From the NCBI RefSeq assembly GCF_051020515.1, contig NZ_CP194857.1, positions 2,170,001 through 2,234,000 of the forward strand: a DNA stretch of 64,000 bases, given 5' to 3'. A program made the translations under genes and the position numbers. Under the pieces are notes generated by a model. The model searched no databases. It was not told the origin of the DNA and was given only the letters and a program-made list of their open reading frames with translations. Position 1 is the stretch's first letter. Every line of letters starts with the position of its first letter. Source of the stretch: CALKWS01 sp051020515. Lineage in GTDB: Bacteria; Actinomycetota; Actinomycetes; Actinomycetales; Beutenbergiaceae. This document shows positions 9,388 through 18,026 of the stretch, in pieces.

Positions 9388-10329
9388 TCAGCGGGTGACG
9401 AGCCCGGCCAGTTCCTCCCCGGCCAGGTAGGCGCGCACGTTCTGCTCGATCAGCGGCTCGGAGTTGCGCGGACGCCCACCGGCCGAGTGCGGGGTGATGA
9501 TCACGTTCGGAGCGGACCAGTACGGGTCGTCGGCTGGCAGCGGTTCGGTGCGGAACACATCGAGTGCGGCTCCGCCGATGCTGCCCTGGTGCAACGCCTC
9601 CAGCAGCGCCGCATCATCCACGGTGGCCCCGCGGCCCACGTTGACGAACCAGGCGTGCTGCGGCAGCGCCTCGAACACCGCGGCGTCCACGATGGCCTCG
9701 GTGCGGGGGTTGGCGGGCAGGATGTTGATCAGCACATCGGTGCGGGGGAGTTCGTCCGGCAGGTCCGCCGCGGTGATCACCGGGAACCCGGCTCGCTCCC
9801 CGGCGGTGGAGGCCACCCCGGTCACGGTGGCGCCCATCGCGGCCATCCAGGGGGCCAGCTTCTGCCCGATGGAGCCGAAGCCCCAGATCAGCACCCGGGC
9901 CCCGGACAGGGTGGAGAAGTTGCCGGTGCGCAGCGCCTGGTTGCCGCCCAGGCGGGTCTCGTCCCATTCGTTGTCGGCCTGGTAGAGCACGCACAGGTCC
10001 AGTCGGCGGGCCGCGGCCAGTACCATCGCGAGGGTGTGCTCGGCCACTGGACCGGCGTGCAGACCCAGCCCGGAGGTCATCGTGATGTCCTCGCTGAACC
10101 CGGCGTTCACCGCGGCGTCCATGCCGGCCATCAGGCCCTGCACCCACTTCAGGTTCGGCAGTTCCGCCGGGAGTTCGCCCATGCGGTGCCCGGGTGTGGC
10201 CCACAGCACGATCGCTTCGGCATCGCGGTGCTCCTGCGGGATCGGCTCGGTCACCGCGTAGGTGACGGGCTGCACCTGGTCGGGCAGGTTGAGGTCAAGG
10301 TTGATGGAGTCGGGCAGGAGCAGTTTCAC
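9388..10329 (-). CDS. D-2-hydroxyacid dehydrogenase family protein
   Basis: 313 residues. NAD-binding GFGSIG is near residue 150. The catalytic triad is visible as Arg in NVGRGATVDD (about 233), Glu in FRTEPLP (about 260) and His in ITPHSAGG (about 281). It reduces 2-oxoacids or oxidises D-2-hydroxyacids; the exact substrate is unclear, with glyoxylate/hydroxypyruvate and phosphoglycerate-like relatives most similar. The GTG start at 10329 overlaps the DUF2530 stop by four bases, indicating coupling. Confidence 0.85.
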   Translation of the reverse strand: MKLLLPDSINLDLNLPDQVQPVTYAVTEPIPQEHRDAEAIVLWATPGHRMGELPAELPNLKWVQGLMAGMDAAVNAGFSEDITMTSGLGLHAGPVAEHTLAMVLAAARRLDLCVLYQADNEWDETRLGGNQALRTGNFSTLSGARVLIWGFGSIGQKLAPWMAAMGATVTGVASTAGERAGFPVITAADLPDELPRTDVLINILPANPRTEAIVDAAVFEALPQHAWFVNVGRGATVDDAALLEALHQGSIGGAALDVFRTEPLPADDPYWSAPNVIITPHSAGGRPRNSEPLIEQNVRAYLAGEELAGLVTR

Positions 10330-10618
10330 GAAGGGTCCTGGGGGTCGGGGGCGGGTTCGGTGGTGGGTGCGCCGGTGGGTGCGGCGAATTCGGGACGTGG
10401 GCGTAGCCAGGCCCAGATCAGGCCGGCCGCGCCCAGCACGACGCCGGCCACGGCGAGCGAGACGAGTCGGCCGTCGGCGCCGTAGCCGAGCAGGTGGCGG
10501 GCGCCGAGCACCAGCAGGACGGCCAACAGATCAGGATGCCCACGCTGAACATCAGCACGGAGGGCACCCTGGCCGGCTGCAACTCCTGTGGTGTTCGTTC
10601 GGGGTCGAGGCTGCGCAC
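10326..10618 (-). CDS. DUF2530 small membrane protein (frameshifted)
   Basis: Restored protein of about 97 residues with two transmembrane helices: VPSVLMFSVGILIWLAVLLV and LVSLAVAGVVLGAAGLIWAWL. DUF2530 proteins are short actinobacterial membrane proteins of unknown function. In the given sequence the frame breaks in the first helix: one G missing at 10523-10528 (TGTTGG for TGGTTGG on the coding strand). Start is probably GTG 10618 (VRSLDPERTPQEL). It sits immediately upstream of the dehydrogenase with a GTGA overlap. Confidence 0.6.
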
Positions 10619-10938
10619 CTGTTGATGGTAGAGCCTCGGGCTACTGCGGTGGTGCGGCGGGTGCGGCGGCGCTGGCGGGCCGTGCGGCGGCGGTGGTGAA
10701 GGGCGCGCCGACGGCGGTGAGTGGCGCGGCGTTAGTGAGGTGTGCGCGGCGGTGGTGAGGTGTGCCGACGGTGAGGCGTGCGCGGCGGTGGTAGGGACGC
10801 GCCGACGGTGAACCGTGCGGCGGTGGCGGTGCTGCGGTGGTGACCCGCTGCGGTCGGGCGAGGTGCCGTCGTCGGGCAATTCCCACCTGATGGGCGGGAT
10901 TGGACGGAACCGAGTTGGGCTGGCCAAGATAGTGCCCC
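10619..10938. repeat. Degenerate GGTGAGGTGTGCGCGGCGGTG repeats between divergent genes
   Basis: About 320 bases separating the DUF2530 gene from the purine permease. From about 10640 to 10850 the DNA is an imperfect tandem array built on the words GTGAGGTGTGC and GCGGCGGTGGT. No reading frame here looks like protein. The permease promoter must lie in the last 70 bases, but I see no clear -10 box. Confidence 0.5.
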
Positions 10939-12420
10939 ATGGGACAATCCACGCGCGAGGATGAGCGCACCTCCGGATTCGCCGGCTTCCTGGACCGCTA
11001 CTTCGAGATCTCCGCGCGTGGCTCCACCATCGGGCGTGAGATCCGCGGCGGCCTGGTCACGTTCTTCGCGATGAGTTACATCATCGTCATCAACCCGCTC
11101 ATCCTGGGCACCGTGCCCGACGGTACGGGCAACTTCATCGGCGGGATCGAGGAGCTGGCCGTCCCCCGGGTGGCGGCGACCACCGCCCTGGTCGCCGGGG
11201 TGCTGTGCATCGCGATGGGTCTGGTGGCGCGATTCCCACTGGCCATCGCCGCAGGCATGGGCCTGAACGCCGTAGTGGCCTACTCGATCGCCGCGCTGCC
11301 CGACGCCGGGCTGACCTGGGCCGACGCGATGGGCATCGTGGTGCTGGAGGGCATCATCATGCTCGTCCTGGTCCTGACCGGGTTCCGGCAGGCGGTGTTC
11401 CGCGCGGTTCCGTTCGAGTTGAAGATGGCCATCAGTGTGGGCATCGGATTGTTCATCGCCTTCGTCGGCCTCGTCAACGCCGGCATCATCCGGATCCCGG
11501 CCTCCATGGCCACGCCGGTGGAACTGGTGAACGGGTCGCTGGGTGGGTGGCCCTCGCTGATCTTCGTGATCGGGCTGTTCACCGCCGGCATCCTGTGGGT
11601 GCGCAAGGTTCGCGGGGCGCTGCTGATCGCGATCGTGGTCGGCACCGGCCTGGCGATGCTCGCCGAGGCGTTCCTGAACGTGGGGCGGGCCTCGGAGGAC
11701 AACCCCTGGGGTTGGCAGCTCAACCCGCCCGAGATCAGCGGTGAGATCATCTCGCTGCCCGACTTCGCCCTGCTGGGCCACTTCTCCCTGCTCGGGTCGA
11801 TCGAGAAGGTCGGCATCGTCGTCGTCCTGCTGCTGGTGTTCACCCTGATGCTGGCCGACTTCTTCGACACCATGGGCACGATGGTGGCCGTGGGCGCCGA
11901 GGCCAAGTTGCTGGATGAGCAGGGCAACCCGCCGCGGACCCGAGAGATCCTGGTGGTGGACTCCTTCGGTGCCATCGCCGGCGGCGCGGGATCGGCCTCG
12001 ACGGCGACCGCTTACATCGAATCCGCAGCCGGTGTCGGTGAGGGTGCCCGGACCGGGCTGAGCAGCGTGGTGGTCGGCATCGCGTTCCTGCTGGCCACGC
12101 TGTTCTCCCCGATCGTGGCGCTGGTGCCTTTCGAAGCGGCTACGCCGGTGTTGGTGCTGGTGGGCTTCCTGATGATGGCCCAGGTGACCGGGATCGACTG
12201 GAAGCGCACCGAGGTGGCGATCCCGGCGTTCCTGACCATCCTGATGATGCCGCTGACCTTCTCCATCGCCGCGGGGATGGGCGCCGGGTTCATCGCCTAC
12301 GTGATCATCCAGGTGGGTGCCGGCCGGATCCGCAAGGTGCACCCGCTGATGTGGGTGACCTCGCTGATGTTCGTCTTCTACTTCGTGCGCGGTCCGATCG
12401 GAACGCTGCTCGGGGGTTAG
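10939..12420 (+). CDS. NCS2-family purine permease (AzgA-like)
   Basis: 493-residue polytopic membrane protein, 12-14 hydrophobic segments. The family signature is clear: MSYIIVINPLILG in helix 1, AAGMGLNAVVAYS, MADFFDTMGTMV-like (LADFFDTMGTMVAVG) and GSASTATAYIESAAGV. AzgA members import adenine, guanine or hypoxanthine by proton symport. Start ATG 10939 follows a short non-repetitive leader. No purine riboswitch is visible upstream. Confidence 0.88.
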   Translation: MGQSTREDERTSGFAGFLDRYFEISARGSTIGREIRGGLVTFFAMSYIIVINPLILGTVPDGTGNFIGGIEELAVPRVAATTALVAGVLCIAMGLVARFPLAIAAGMGLNAVVAYSIAALPDAGLTWADAMGIVVLEGIIMLVLVLTGFRQAVFRAVPFELKMAISVGIGLFIAFVGLVNAGIIRIPASMATPVELVNGSLGGWPSLIFVIGLFTAGILWVRKVRGALLIAIVVGTGLAMLAEAFLNVGRASEDNPWGWQLNPPEISGEIISLPDFALLGHFSLLGSIEKVGIVVVLLLVFTLMLADFFDTMGTMVAVGAEAKLLDEQGNPPRTREILVVDSFGAIAGGAGSASTATAYIESAAGVGEGARTGLSSVVVGIAFLLATLFSPIVALVPFEAATPVLVLVGFLMMAQVTGIDWKRTEVAIPAFLTILMMPLTFSIAAGMGAGFIAYVIIQVGAGRIRKVHPLMWVTSLMFVFYFVRGPIGTLLGG

Positions 12421-12632
12421 TCCGGGCGGCGGTCCGGGCGCTGGGCGGCGCGGGCGGGCGCGGGGCGGCGCGGGTGGCGCGTCCGCCGGCGGCTTGGGCT
12501 TGGCGCGTGGTCCGGGTGGGCCGGTGTTCTGGGTGGGCCGGTGCTCCGGGTGGGTAGGTGCACCGGGTAACTGCTGCTCCGAGTGACCGCGCTGCGGTTG
12601 GTGCACCGGCGCCCGCCGATGGACCATGGGGT
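12421..12632. repeat. G/C-rich intergenic repeats
   Basis: After the permease stop come GGGCGGCGCGGG words (12421-12480) and three imperfect copies of CCGGTGYTCYGGGTGGG (about 12510-12560). No gene seen. Confidence 0.4.
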
Positions 12633-13383
12633 ATGACCCGCTCCGCTTCGCCCCGCACCTGGAGGTTCTCCGGTCGGATCGCCGGGTGGGGGACCGCGGG
12701 TGGAACCCGGTTCGTCGTGGGCAACTGGCACACCACTCCGCTGGGGCCATTCGCGGGGGTGATGGTGCAGCATCCGCACGGGCATCGAGTGCTGCTGGCG
12801 CCATCGACGGAGGTCGCCGAGTTCGTCTCGGCCACGTACCAGTTCGATGCCGTCGAGCCCGCGAACGTGACCGTGCACCGGTATGCACCCAGGCCCCCGG
12901 CAGGTGCGCGTGCGCGTGACGCCGTTGCGTGGGGAATGGCAGATCCCGGCTCCTCCCAGCCGCCCGTACCGGCCGAGGCGCTGCCGCGGACCGTGCCCAC
13001 CATGGCGGGGGAGCGGTGGCAGAGACGAAGCCGGCCCGCTGTCCGCAACCGTGCAGATCGGCAAGCGGGCAGCGGTGGGTTGGCTGTTGCGCGCGCTGCC
13101 CGCTGCGGTGGCCGGTGCGCCCTGGTTCACCCTCCTGACCGATCCGGTCGCGCGGGTGGCCCTGCCAGGGGTGCGTACCCGCGGTTCGGCCGGGGGTGGG
13201 CGCAGGGAGTACTACGGCGCGAGCGACCTCCATCGTCTCGCCGGTGCTCGTACCTCGTGGGATGGAACGGACCTGGGCGCGATGGTTCCGATCGACCCGC
13301 CGGTGCGGTTCGGGTTCGCCTCCACCCCGGCGACGCCCAGCCTCACCGACTTGGTCACCACGGTGCGCGGCGGGGCTCCCTGA
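12633..13383 (+). CDS. Conserved actinobacterial hypothetical protein (frameshifted)
   Basis: About 249 residues after correction. The N-terminal part WRFSGRIAGWGTAGGTRFVVGNW and VMVQHPHGHRVLLAPS and the C-terminal part AGPLSATVQIGKR, PGVRTRGSAGGGRREYYGASDL and DPPVRFGFASTP resemble a family I recall from actinobacteria with no known function. The parts lie in two frames; removing one base near 13023 (after GERWQ) joins them as GERWQDEAGPL. The intervening 40 residues (about residues 85-130) look like a proline/alanine-rich insertion. No membrane or export signal. Confidence 0.55.
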
Positions 13384-13445
13384 GCGCGTACCCCACACGG
13401 CCAGTGCGCGAGGCGGACGGGCCCTCGTGAACTGGTCTGGCGCGG

Positions 13446-14132
13446 TTACCTCCCGCGGGCCCGCGTGGGTGAGCCAACCGAGATGGTCAGGTGGGTCGCC
13501 ACGTGCGGGACGGTGGTGCCCACCTGGGCCCACGCGTCGACGGCGGTGGCCACCACCTCCGCGAGGTCACCGGTGAGTTTGGTGGCGTAGTGGGCCGCTG
13601 GGGCGGCAACGCCGCGCTCCTGCGCTCGGGTGATGGCCGCCTCGATGATGGACATGTGTTCGCCGGCATCGTCCCCACCATCGAGTAGCGGGTACAGCGA
13701 CCACTGCGCCACCGCCTCGATTCCGGTGGGTTCCAGGCGCACCGGGGCCACCTCGGGCAGGATCGTGGAGGTCAGGTCGCAGGTACGTTCGCCCGGGCAA
13801 CCGCGGGAGAACAGCACATGGGCGGCGACGTGCCCGCCACCGGAGTGCCGGGAGGCGGCGGCGATGGCAGCCACGAGGTAACCGGCCAGGTCCTGTTCGG
13901 CCGGCACCGCCCGGGCACCGACGTATGTGCTGACCTCGTCGGTCTCGATCACCAGCCCCTCGGCGACGCCGCTCGCCTCCACCTCGGTGAGGGAGTCCAG
14001 GATCACGCGCACGAAGTCGTCGGTGTGCGGGTGGATGCTGAATCGCATCCCGACGCCCAGTTCGCGTGGGGTGGCCGCGCTGGTGCCGGTCGTGGCGACC
14101 TTCTCCGTGCTGCCGTGGCCGGTGGTGCTCAT
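13446..14132 (-). CDS. YkoF-family thiamine/hydroxymethylpyrimidine-binding protein
   Basis: 228 residues with two tandem copies of the YkoF ACT-like ligand-binding domain: MRFSIHPHTDDFVRVILDSLTEV...EVSTYVGARAV, then HVLFSRGCPGERTC...AVAQWSLYPLL. YkoF binds thiamine or its pyrimidine moiety and usually accompanies the YkoEDC importer; no such transporter is next to it here. The TPP riboswitch directly upstream supports a thiamine-related role independently of similarity. Start ATG 14132 has GGAGGA at five-base spacing. It lies in the cytosol as far as can be seen (no signal peptide). Confidence 0.8.
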   Translation of the reverse strand: MSTTGHGSTEKVATTGTSAATPRELGVGMRFSIHPHTDDFVRVILDSLTEVEASGVAEGLVIETDEVSTYVGARAVPAEQDLAGYLVAAIAAASRHSGGGHVAAHVLFSRGCPGERTCDLTSTILPEVAPVRLEPTGIEAVAQWSLYPLLDGGDDAGEHMSIIEAAITRAQERGVAAPAAHYATKLTGDLAEVVATAVDAWAQVGTTVPHVATHLTISVGSPTRARGR

Positions 14133-14164
14133 CGGTGTCCTCCGGCCCCGGGGTACCTCATGAG

Positions 14165-14184
14165 CCGCCGATGCTCATCGGCGG
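14165..14184 (-). promoter_or_regulatory. Perfect hairpin between TPP aptamer and ykoF start
   Basis: CCGCCGATGAGCATCGGCGG folds as a nine-base-pair stem. It contains CCGATGAGCA, a copy of the actual start-codon context (14123-14134), so its right arm CATCGG could alternatively pair with the CCGATG that includes the initiator codon. It is the obvious expression platform of the riboswitch, acting on termination or initiation. Confidence 0.55.
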
Positions 14185-14185
14185 G

Positions 14186-14278
14186 TGCCCAACTCCCTAC
14201 GCCGGTACGAACCGGATCAGGTGGACGGGTCTGCGGACTCTCCGCACTCTCAGCGCTCTGCGCGCTCCCCGGGGGTTG
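14186..14278 (-). promoter_or_regulatory. TPP riboswitch (THI element)
   Basis: Read on the minus strand, the conserved thiamine-pyrophosphate aptamer blocks appear in order: GGGGAGC, CTGAGA (14253-14248), the optional stem GTGCGGAGAGTCCGCA, GACCC, ACCTGAT (14222-14216), CCGGTTCGTACCGG stem and CGTAGGGA (14201-14194). Binding of TPP would lower expression of the ykoF gene 54 bases downstream. Confidence 0.93.
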
Positions 14279-14423
14279 GTTCGACGCTAACCGTGGCGGA
14301 CCGGCGCTGTCCACTCGGGTGCCGATCGGCCTCGGGCGCCTACCGGCGAAATCAGCATTAGTCGGTTCTACCTGCAGGTTCAGCCGATCAATGCTGACTT
14401 CGGCGGGGTCTGGTGGGCTGGGG

Positions 14424-15377
14424 TTAGGGGGTGGGGGTGGGTGAGGTGGGGGTGAGGGCTTGGCGGACTTGGTTGGCGATGGTGCCCGAGGGACGCAGGT
14501 CGCGGCTGGTGAATCGCAGGATGGTGGCATCCGCCTCGGCCAGCAACCGGTTCTGGCGCTGCCGGTCCCGGAAGAGCGCCTCGGGTTCGCTGTGGACCTG
14601 GCGTCCGTCCATCTCGACGATGATCCAACCGCCGTCACGGCGCCGCCACCCCATGTCACCGCGCCCGATGAACGTACCGGTGGCATCGCGCAACACCACC
14701 TGGAGTTGATCCGGTGGCAGGTCGTGGTCATGGCAGTCGAGCCGTGCCCACGTCTCTAATGGCGACTCGGCGCGACCATCCACCAGCGGCCACCACGAGC
14801 CGACCCGAGCGGCACCGCGCCGCCCCTGCAGTCGCCGGCGGACGTCGGTGAGGTCGCTGGTGTTGATGAGCCCTTGGTTGAGGGCCGAATCGATTACGGC
14901 CACCCCGTGATCACGTCGCAGGAGCGGCAGAGCGTGGACGAGCGCGGTGGGGACGTCGCTCACCTGCCAGCCGGCGTACCGGACCCGGACCGGTACGTCG
15001 CGATATCGGCGCACGACGACGCCGACCGGTCCCCGCAGCCAGCGCCCACCCGTGATTGCTACCTCCGGCGTCAACTGCTGGGGCAGTCCGGCGACCCCGT
15101 GCAGGGCCAGGGCGCAGCAACCCACGGCGATGGCGTTCTTACCCATCGCCAGCAGGCCGGTCCAGGCGGCCTTGCGCCGGGCCACGTCGAAGTTCGTTGG
15201 ACGGTCCGGCTCGGTGTCGTAGACGCCGCGTACGACCCGCTGCCACATCCTGCGAGCCACCAGGGTGGCGCACCGGTCGGCACTGATGCCCAGAGCCCGA
15301 CATTGCGCGGTCGAAATGAGGCCGCACTGCCAGCGGGTGTACCGCAGCAGGCCCTCCGGGATCGGCACCGTGCGCAT
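14424..15377 (-). CDS. AbiEi-type winged-helix plus DUF559 nuclease-like protein
   Basis: 317 residues. The N-terminus (VPIPEGLLRYTRWQCGLIS...RRMWQRVVRGVY) is the winged-helix seen in AbiEi-like antitoxins. The C-terminus is a Vsr/DUF559 PD-(D/E)XK fold with intact residues: Glu in SPLETWARL, Asp in RGDMGW, and ExD in IIVEMDGRQVHSE. Such fusions are common stand-alone genes in actinobacteria with unproven roles; no AbiEii toxin lies beside it. ATG 15377 is chosen because the frame farther upstream runs into the minisatellite. Confidence 0.7.
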   Translation of the reverse strand: MRTVPIPEGLLRYTRWQCGLISTAQCRALGISADRCATLVARRMWQRVVRGVYDTEPDRPTNFDVARRKAAWTGLLAMGKNAIAVGCCALALHGVAGLPQQLTPEVAITGGRWLRGPVGVVVRRYRDVPVRVRYAGWQVSDVPTALVHALPLLRRDHGVAVIDSALNQGLINTSDLTDVRRRLQGRRGAARVGSWWPLVDGRAESPLETWARLDCHDHDLPPDQLQVVLRDATGTFIGRGDMGWRRRDGGWIIVEMDGRQVHSEPEALFRDRQRQNRLLAEADATILRFTSRDLRPSGTIANQVRQALTPTSPTPTP

Positions 15378-15525
15378 GACGCCAGTAAGCACCAATCCCC
15401 TGCGCCCATAGCGGCTGCAGGTCAGCACCTGTGGACACAGTTTTCCCCCTGTGCATACCCGCCCACCCCCTGCCTCAACCATGCCCATCGCCCCCGCCCA
15501 CCCCGTCATCCCCCGGCCGGGGGCG
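15378..15525. other. Intergenic leader before the minisatellite
   Basis: Contains the presumed promoter of the AbiEi/DUF559 gene. No gene seen. The C-rich stretch CCCCCGCCCACCCC at about 15490 precedes the repeat array. Confidence 0.4.
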
Positions 15526-16003
15526 GGAGTCGGGGGCCCGGGGGCCCGGGGGCCGGGGCCGGGAGTCGGGGGCCCGGGGGCCGGGGGCCGGGAGTCGGGG
15601 GCCCGGGGGCCGGGGCCGGGAGTCGGGGGCCCGGGGGCTGGGGCCGGGAGTCGGGGGCCCGGGGGCCGGGGCCGGGAGTCGGGAGCCCGGGGGCCGGGGC
15701 CGGGAGTCGGGAGCCCGGGGGCCGGGGCCGGGAGTCGGGAGCCCGGGGGCCGGGGCCGGGAGTCGGGAGCCCGGGGGCTGGGGCCGGAAGTCGCGGGCCG
15801 GGGGCTGGGGGCCGGGGGCTGGGGCTGGGAGTCGGGAGCCCGGGGGCTGGGGCCGGGAGTCGGGAGCCCGGGGGCTGGGGCCGGGAGTCGGGAGCCCGGG
15901 GGCCGGGGCCGGGAGTCGGGAGCCCGGGGGCTGGGGCCGGAAGTCGCGGGCCGGGGGCTGGGGGCCGGGGGCTGGGGCTGGGGCCGGGTGGGGGGCTGGT
16001 GGG
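15526..16003. repeat. 28-bp G-rich minisatellite, about 15 copies
   Basis: The unit is GGGAGTCGGGRGCCCGGGGG followed by CYGGGGCC (28 bases). The GAGTC/AAGTC landmark recurs with 28-base spacing between about 15563 and 15941. Two copies carry the variant GGAAGTCGCGGGCC (about 15786 and 15939), each embedded in the same larger block, which shows a higher-order duplication of about 150 bases. Because 28 is not divisible by three, all frames read as low-complexity Gly/Arg/Pro and are not genes. The plus strand has many runs of three or more G, so quadruplex formation is possible. Confidence 0.9.
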
Positions 16004-16006
16004 TTG

Positions 16007-16210
16007 TTAGCCGTAGGAGTGGCGGCCGATGAGGAACCAGGCCAAAGGGCCCAGGAAGGGTAGGGCGAACACGGCCAGCACCCACAGCGCCTTGATTCCG
16101 GAGGTGTAGTTGCGCGACTGCGCGATGGACATGAGCGCGGCGACGATGAGCGCCAGCCACGCCAGCGCGAAGACGACGACCACGAGGCCTCCTGCGGCGG
16201 CTTCAAACAT
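16007..16210 (-). CDS. PLDc_N-domain small membrane protein
   Basis: 67 residues with two hydrophobic helices (LVVVVFALAWLALIVAALMS and LWVLAVFALPFLGPLAWFLI) separated by a short polar loop, matching the phospholipase D N-terminal (PLDc_N) domain that often occurs alone. The LGPLAWFLIGR ending is typical. Function unknown. Its stop codon lies directly against the minisatellite. Confidence 0.72.
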   Translation of the reverse strand: MFEAAAGGLVVVVFALAWLALIVAALMSIAQSRNYTSGIKALWVLAVFALPFLGPLAWFLIGRHSYG

Positions 16211-16256
16211 GTCCCGACCCTAACAACGCGCCCGGATGGGTACGTGACCTGGGAAG

Positions 16257-17919
16257 TCAGGTTCCGCAGTAGGTCACGAACGGGGCGGCCTCGGCCGGGG
16301 CGGGCTCGGTGTAGCGCTCCAGTCCCGGGCGCTCGGTGAAGGGCTGGGTGATCACGTCCAGCAATTCCTCGAAGGGGCCCAGGTCCGCGGTGCCGGCAGC
16401 GGCGAGGGCCTCCTCGACCAGGTGGTTGCGCGGGATGTAGATGGGGTTCACCTGGGCCATCACGCTCGCGTCCGGGCGATAGGAGAGCCAGCGTTGCAGC
16501 CACGGCTCGAAGGCAGGCCGCTCGGTCGATGACGCCGCGTCGCCTCCGTTACCGTCGAGCGATGCCGGGGCCGGAACCCCATCGCCACCGGCACTGCCGG
16601 ACAGCGTCGGTGCCGGAACCTGGTCACTATCGACGTCGCCGAACAGCGTCGGTGCCGGAACCTGGTCACTATCGGCGTCGCCGAACAGTGTCGGCGCCGG
16701 AACGTCATCCCCACCCGCACCCTCGAACAGCGCCCGCACCGGGCCCGCGTCCCCGCCGGCCGCTGTGGTCAGGTGGCGGAAGAAGGAGGTGTAGTCCACA
16801 CCCCAAGCACCCAGGAGCGAGGTGAGGTCGCTGATCAGGTCGGTTGCGTCGTCGTCGGGCGTGAATGACTCCAGTCCGAGTTTGGCGCGCATGCCGCGCG
16901 TCCAGGCGGCGGAGTAAACCGCCGGGAAGGTGTTCAGCGCCGCGGTGGCCGACTCGACGGCCTGCTCCTGGTCCGCACTGATCAGCGGCAGCAGCGTCTC
17001 GGCGAACCGGGCCAGGTTCCACTGCGCGATCTGTGGGTTGGCGGCCGTAGGCGTAGCGACCCAGGGCGTCGATGGAGCTGAACACGGTGCCCGGGTCGAA
17101 GGCGTCCATGAACGCGCACGGACCGTAGTCGATGCTCTGCCCGGAGATGGTGGTGTTGTCGGTGTTCATCACCCCGTGCACGAACCCGATCAGCATCCAC
17201 TTCGCGACCAACTCGGCCTGCGCGGCCAACACCGCCTCGAACAGGGCCAAGTAGGGGTTCTCAGCCTCGCGCGCCTGCGGGTGGTGCCGGGTGATGGCGT
17301 GATCGGCCAGACGGCGCAGCAGATCCTCATCACCGGTGGAGCGGGCGTAGGCGAACGTGCCCACCCGCAGATGACTGTCCGCCACCCGGGCCAGGACCGC
17401 ACCGGGCAGCGGACGCTCACGCATCACCGCCTTGCCGGTGGCCACCACCGACAACGACCGGGTGGTCGGCACCCCGAGAGCGTGCAGCGCCTCGCTGATG
17501 AGGAACTCCCGCAGCATCGGGCCGATCGCGGCCAGCCCGTCCCCGCCGCGGGCGAACGGGGTGGGCCCCGAGCCCTTCAGGTGCAGGTCACGCAAGTCGC
17601 CGTGGCTGTCGGTGACCTCCCCCAGGAGCAGGGCCCGGCCATCACCCAGCCGCGGCACATAGGTTCCGAACTGGTGGCCGGCGTAGACCTGGGCAACCGG
17701 GGTGGCGCCCTCGGGCACCTCGTTGCCGAGCAGGAACCGCAGGCCGGCCGGGCTGCGCAAATACTCCGGGTCCAGACCCAGTTCACCGGCGAGGGTGTCG
17801 TTCAGCGCGACCAGCCGGGGCTCGGGGGCCTTCTCGGCCTGCCACGGCACAGCCAATTCCGGCAACTCACGGGCAAAGGTGCCGTGCAGCAGGTTGCTCG
17901 GTGGGGCGGTGGTGGTCAT
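16257..17919 (-). CDS. selO: Protein adenylyltransferase SelO (UPF0061), frameshifted, with in-frame repeats
   Basis: Pseudokinase-fold enzyme that transfers AMP to protein hydroxyls. Family blocks are clear: YAGHQFGTYVPRLGDGRALLLG, LKGSGPTPFARGGDG, ALHALGVPTTRSL, HGVMNTDNTTISGQSIDYGP and the terminal TYCGT. The frame breaks at about 17034, where removing one base gives YAYGRQPQIAQWNLARF. Restored length is about 553 residues. Residues of the C-terminal third contain four copies of a 14-residue unit VPAPTLFGDADSDQ that SelO proteins do not normally carry (DNA 16555-16725). Start ATG 17919 is divergent from the DUF429 gene. Confidence 0.85.
16555..16725 (-). repeat. 42-bp in-frame tandem repeat inside selO
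   Basis: Four successive 42-base units encode VPAPTLFGDADSDQ, VPAPTLFGDVDSDQ, VPAPTLSGSAGGDG and VPAPASLDGNGGDA. The two middle units are nearly identical at DNA level, showing recent slippage or unequal exchange. Confidence 0.85.
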
Positions 17920-18026
17920 GTTTCGACGATACGCCGCCCCCGGCGCCGATGCTCGGGCAGACCCTCGAGGCCCCGGTGCGGGAGAAGCCCCGGACCGTGC
18001 CAACCCGGGGAATAGTGTGGCCGGGC

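Noticed and set aside
10732..13533. Long minus-strand open frame of 933 codons
   Set aside because: It is antisense to the purine permease and the hypothetical gene; His/Gln/Arg/Asp-rich composition is the usual shadow of a GC-rich membrane-protein gene.
14424..15377. Type IV toxin-antitoxin system
   Set aside because: Only an AbiEi-like winged helix is present, fused to a nuclease-like domain; there is no AbiEii nucleotidyltransferase gene beside it.
15526..16003. CRISPR array
   Set aside because: The 28-base units are directly adjacent without unique spacers and no cas genes are present.
15378..16160. Several open frames through the minisatellite, including an N-terminal extension of the DUF559 gene
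   Set aside because: A 28-base unit reads as low-complexity sequence in every frame; the DUF559 protein starts normally at 15377.
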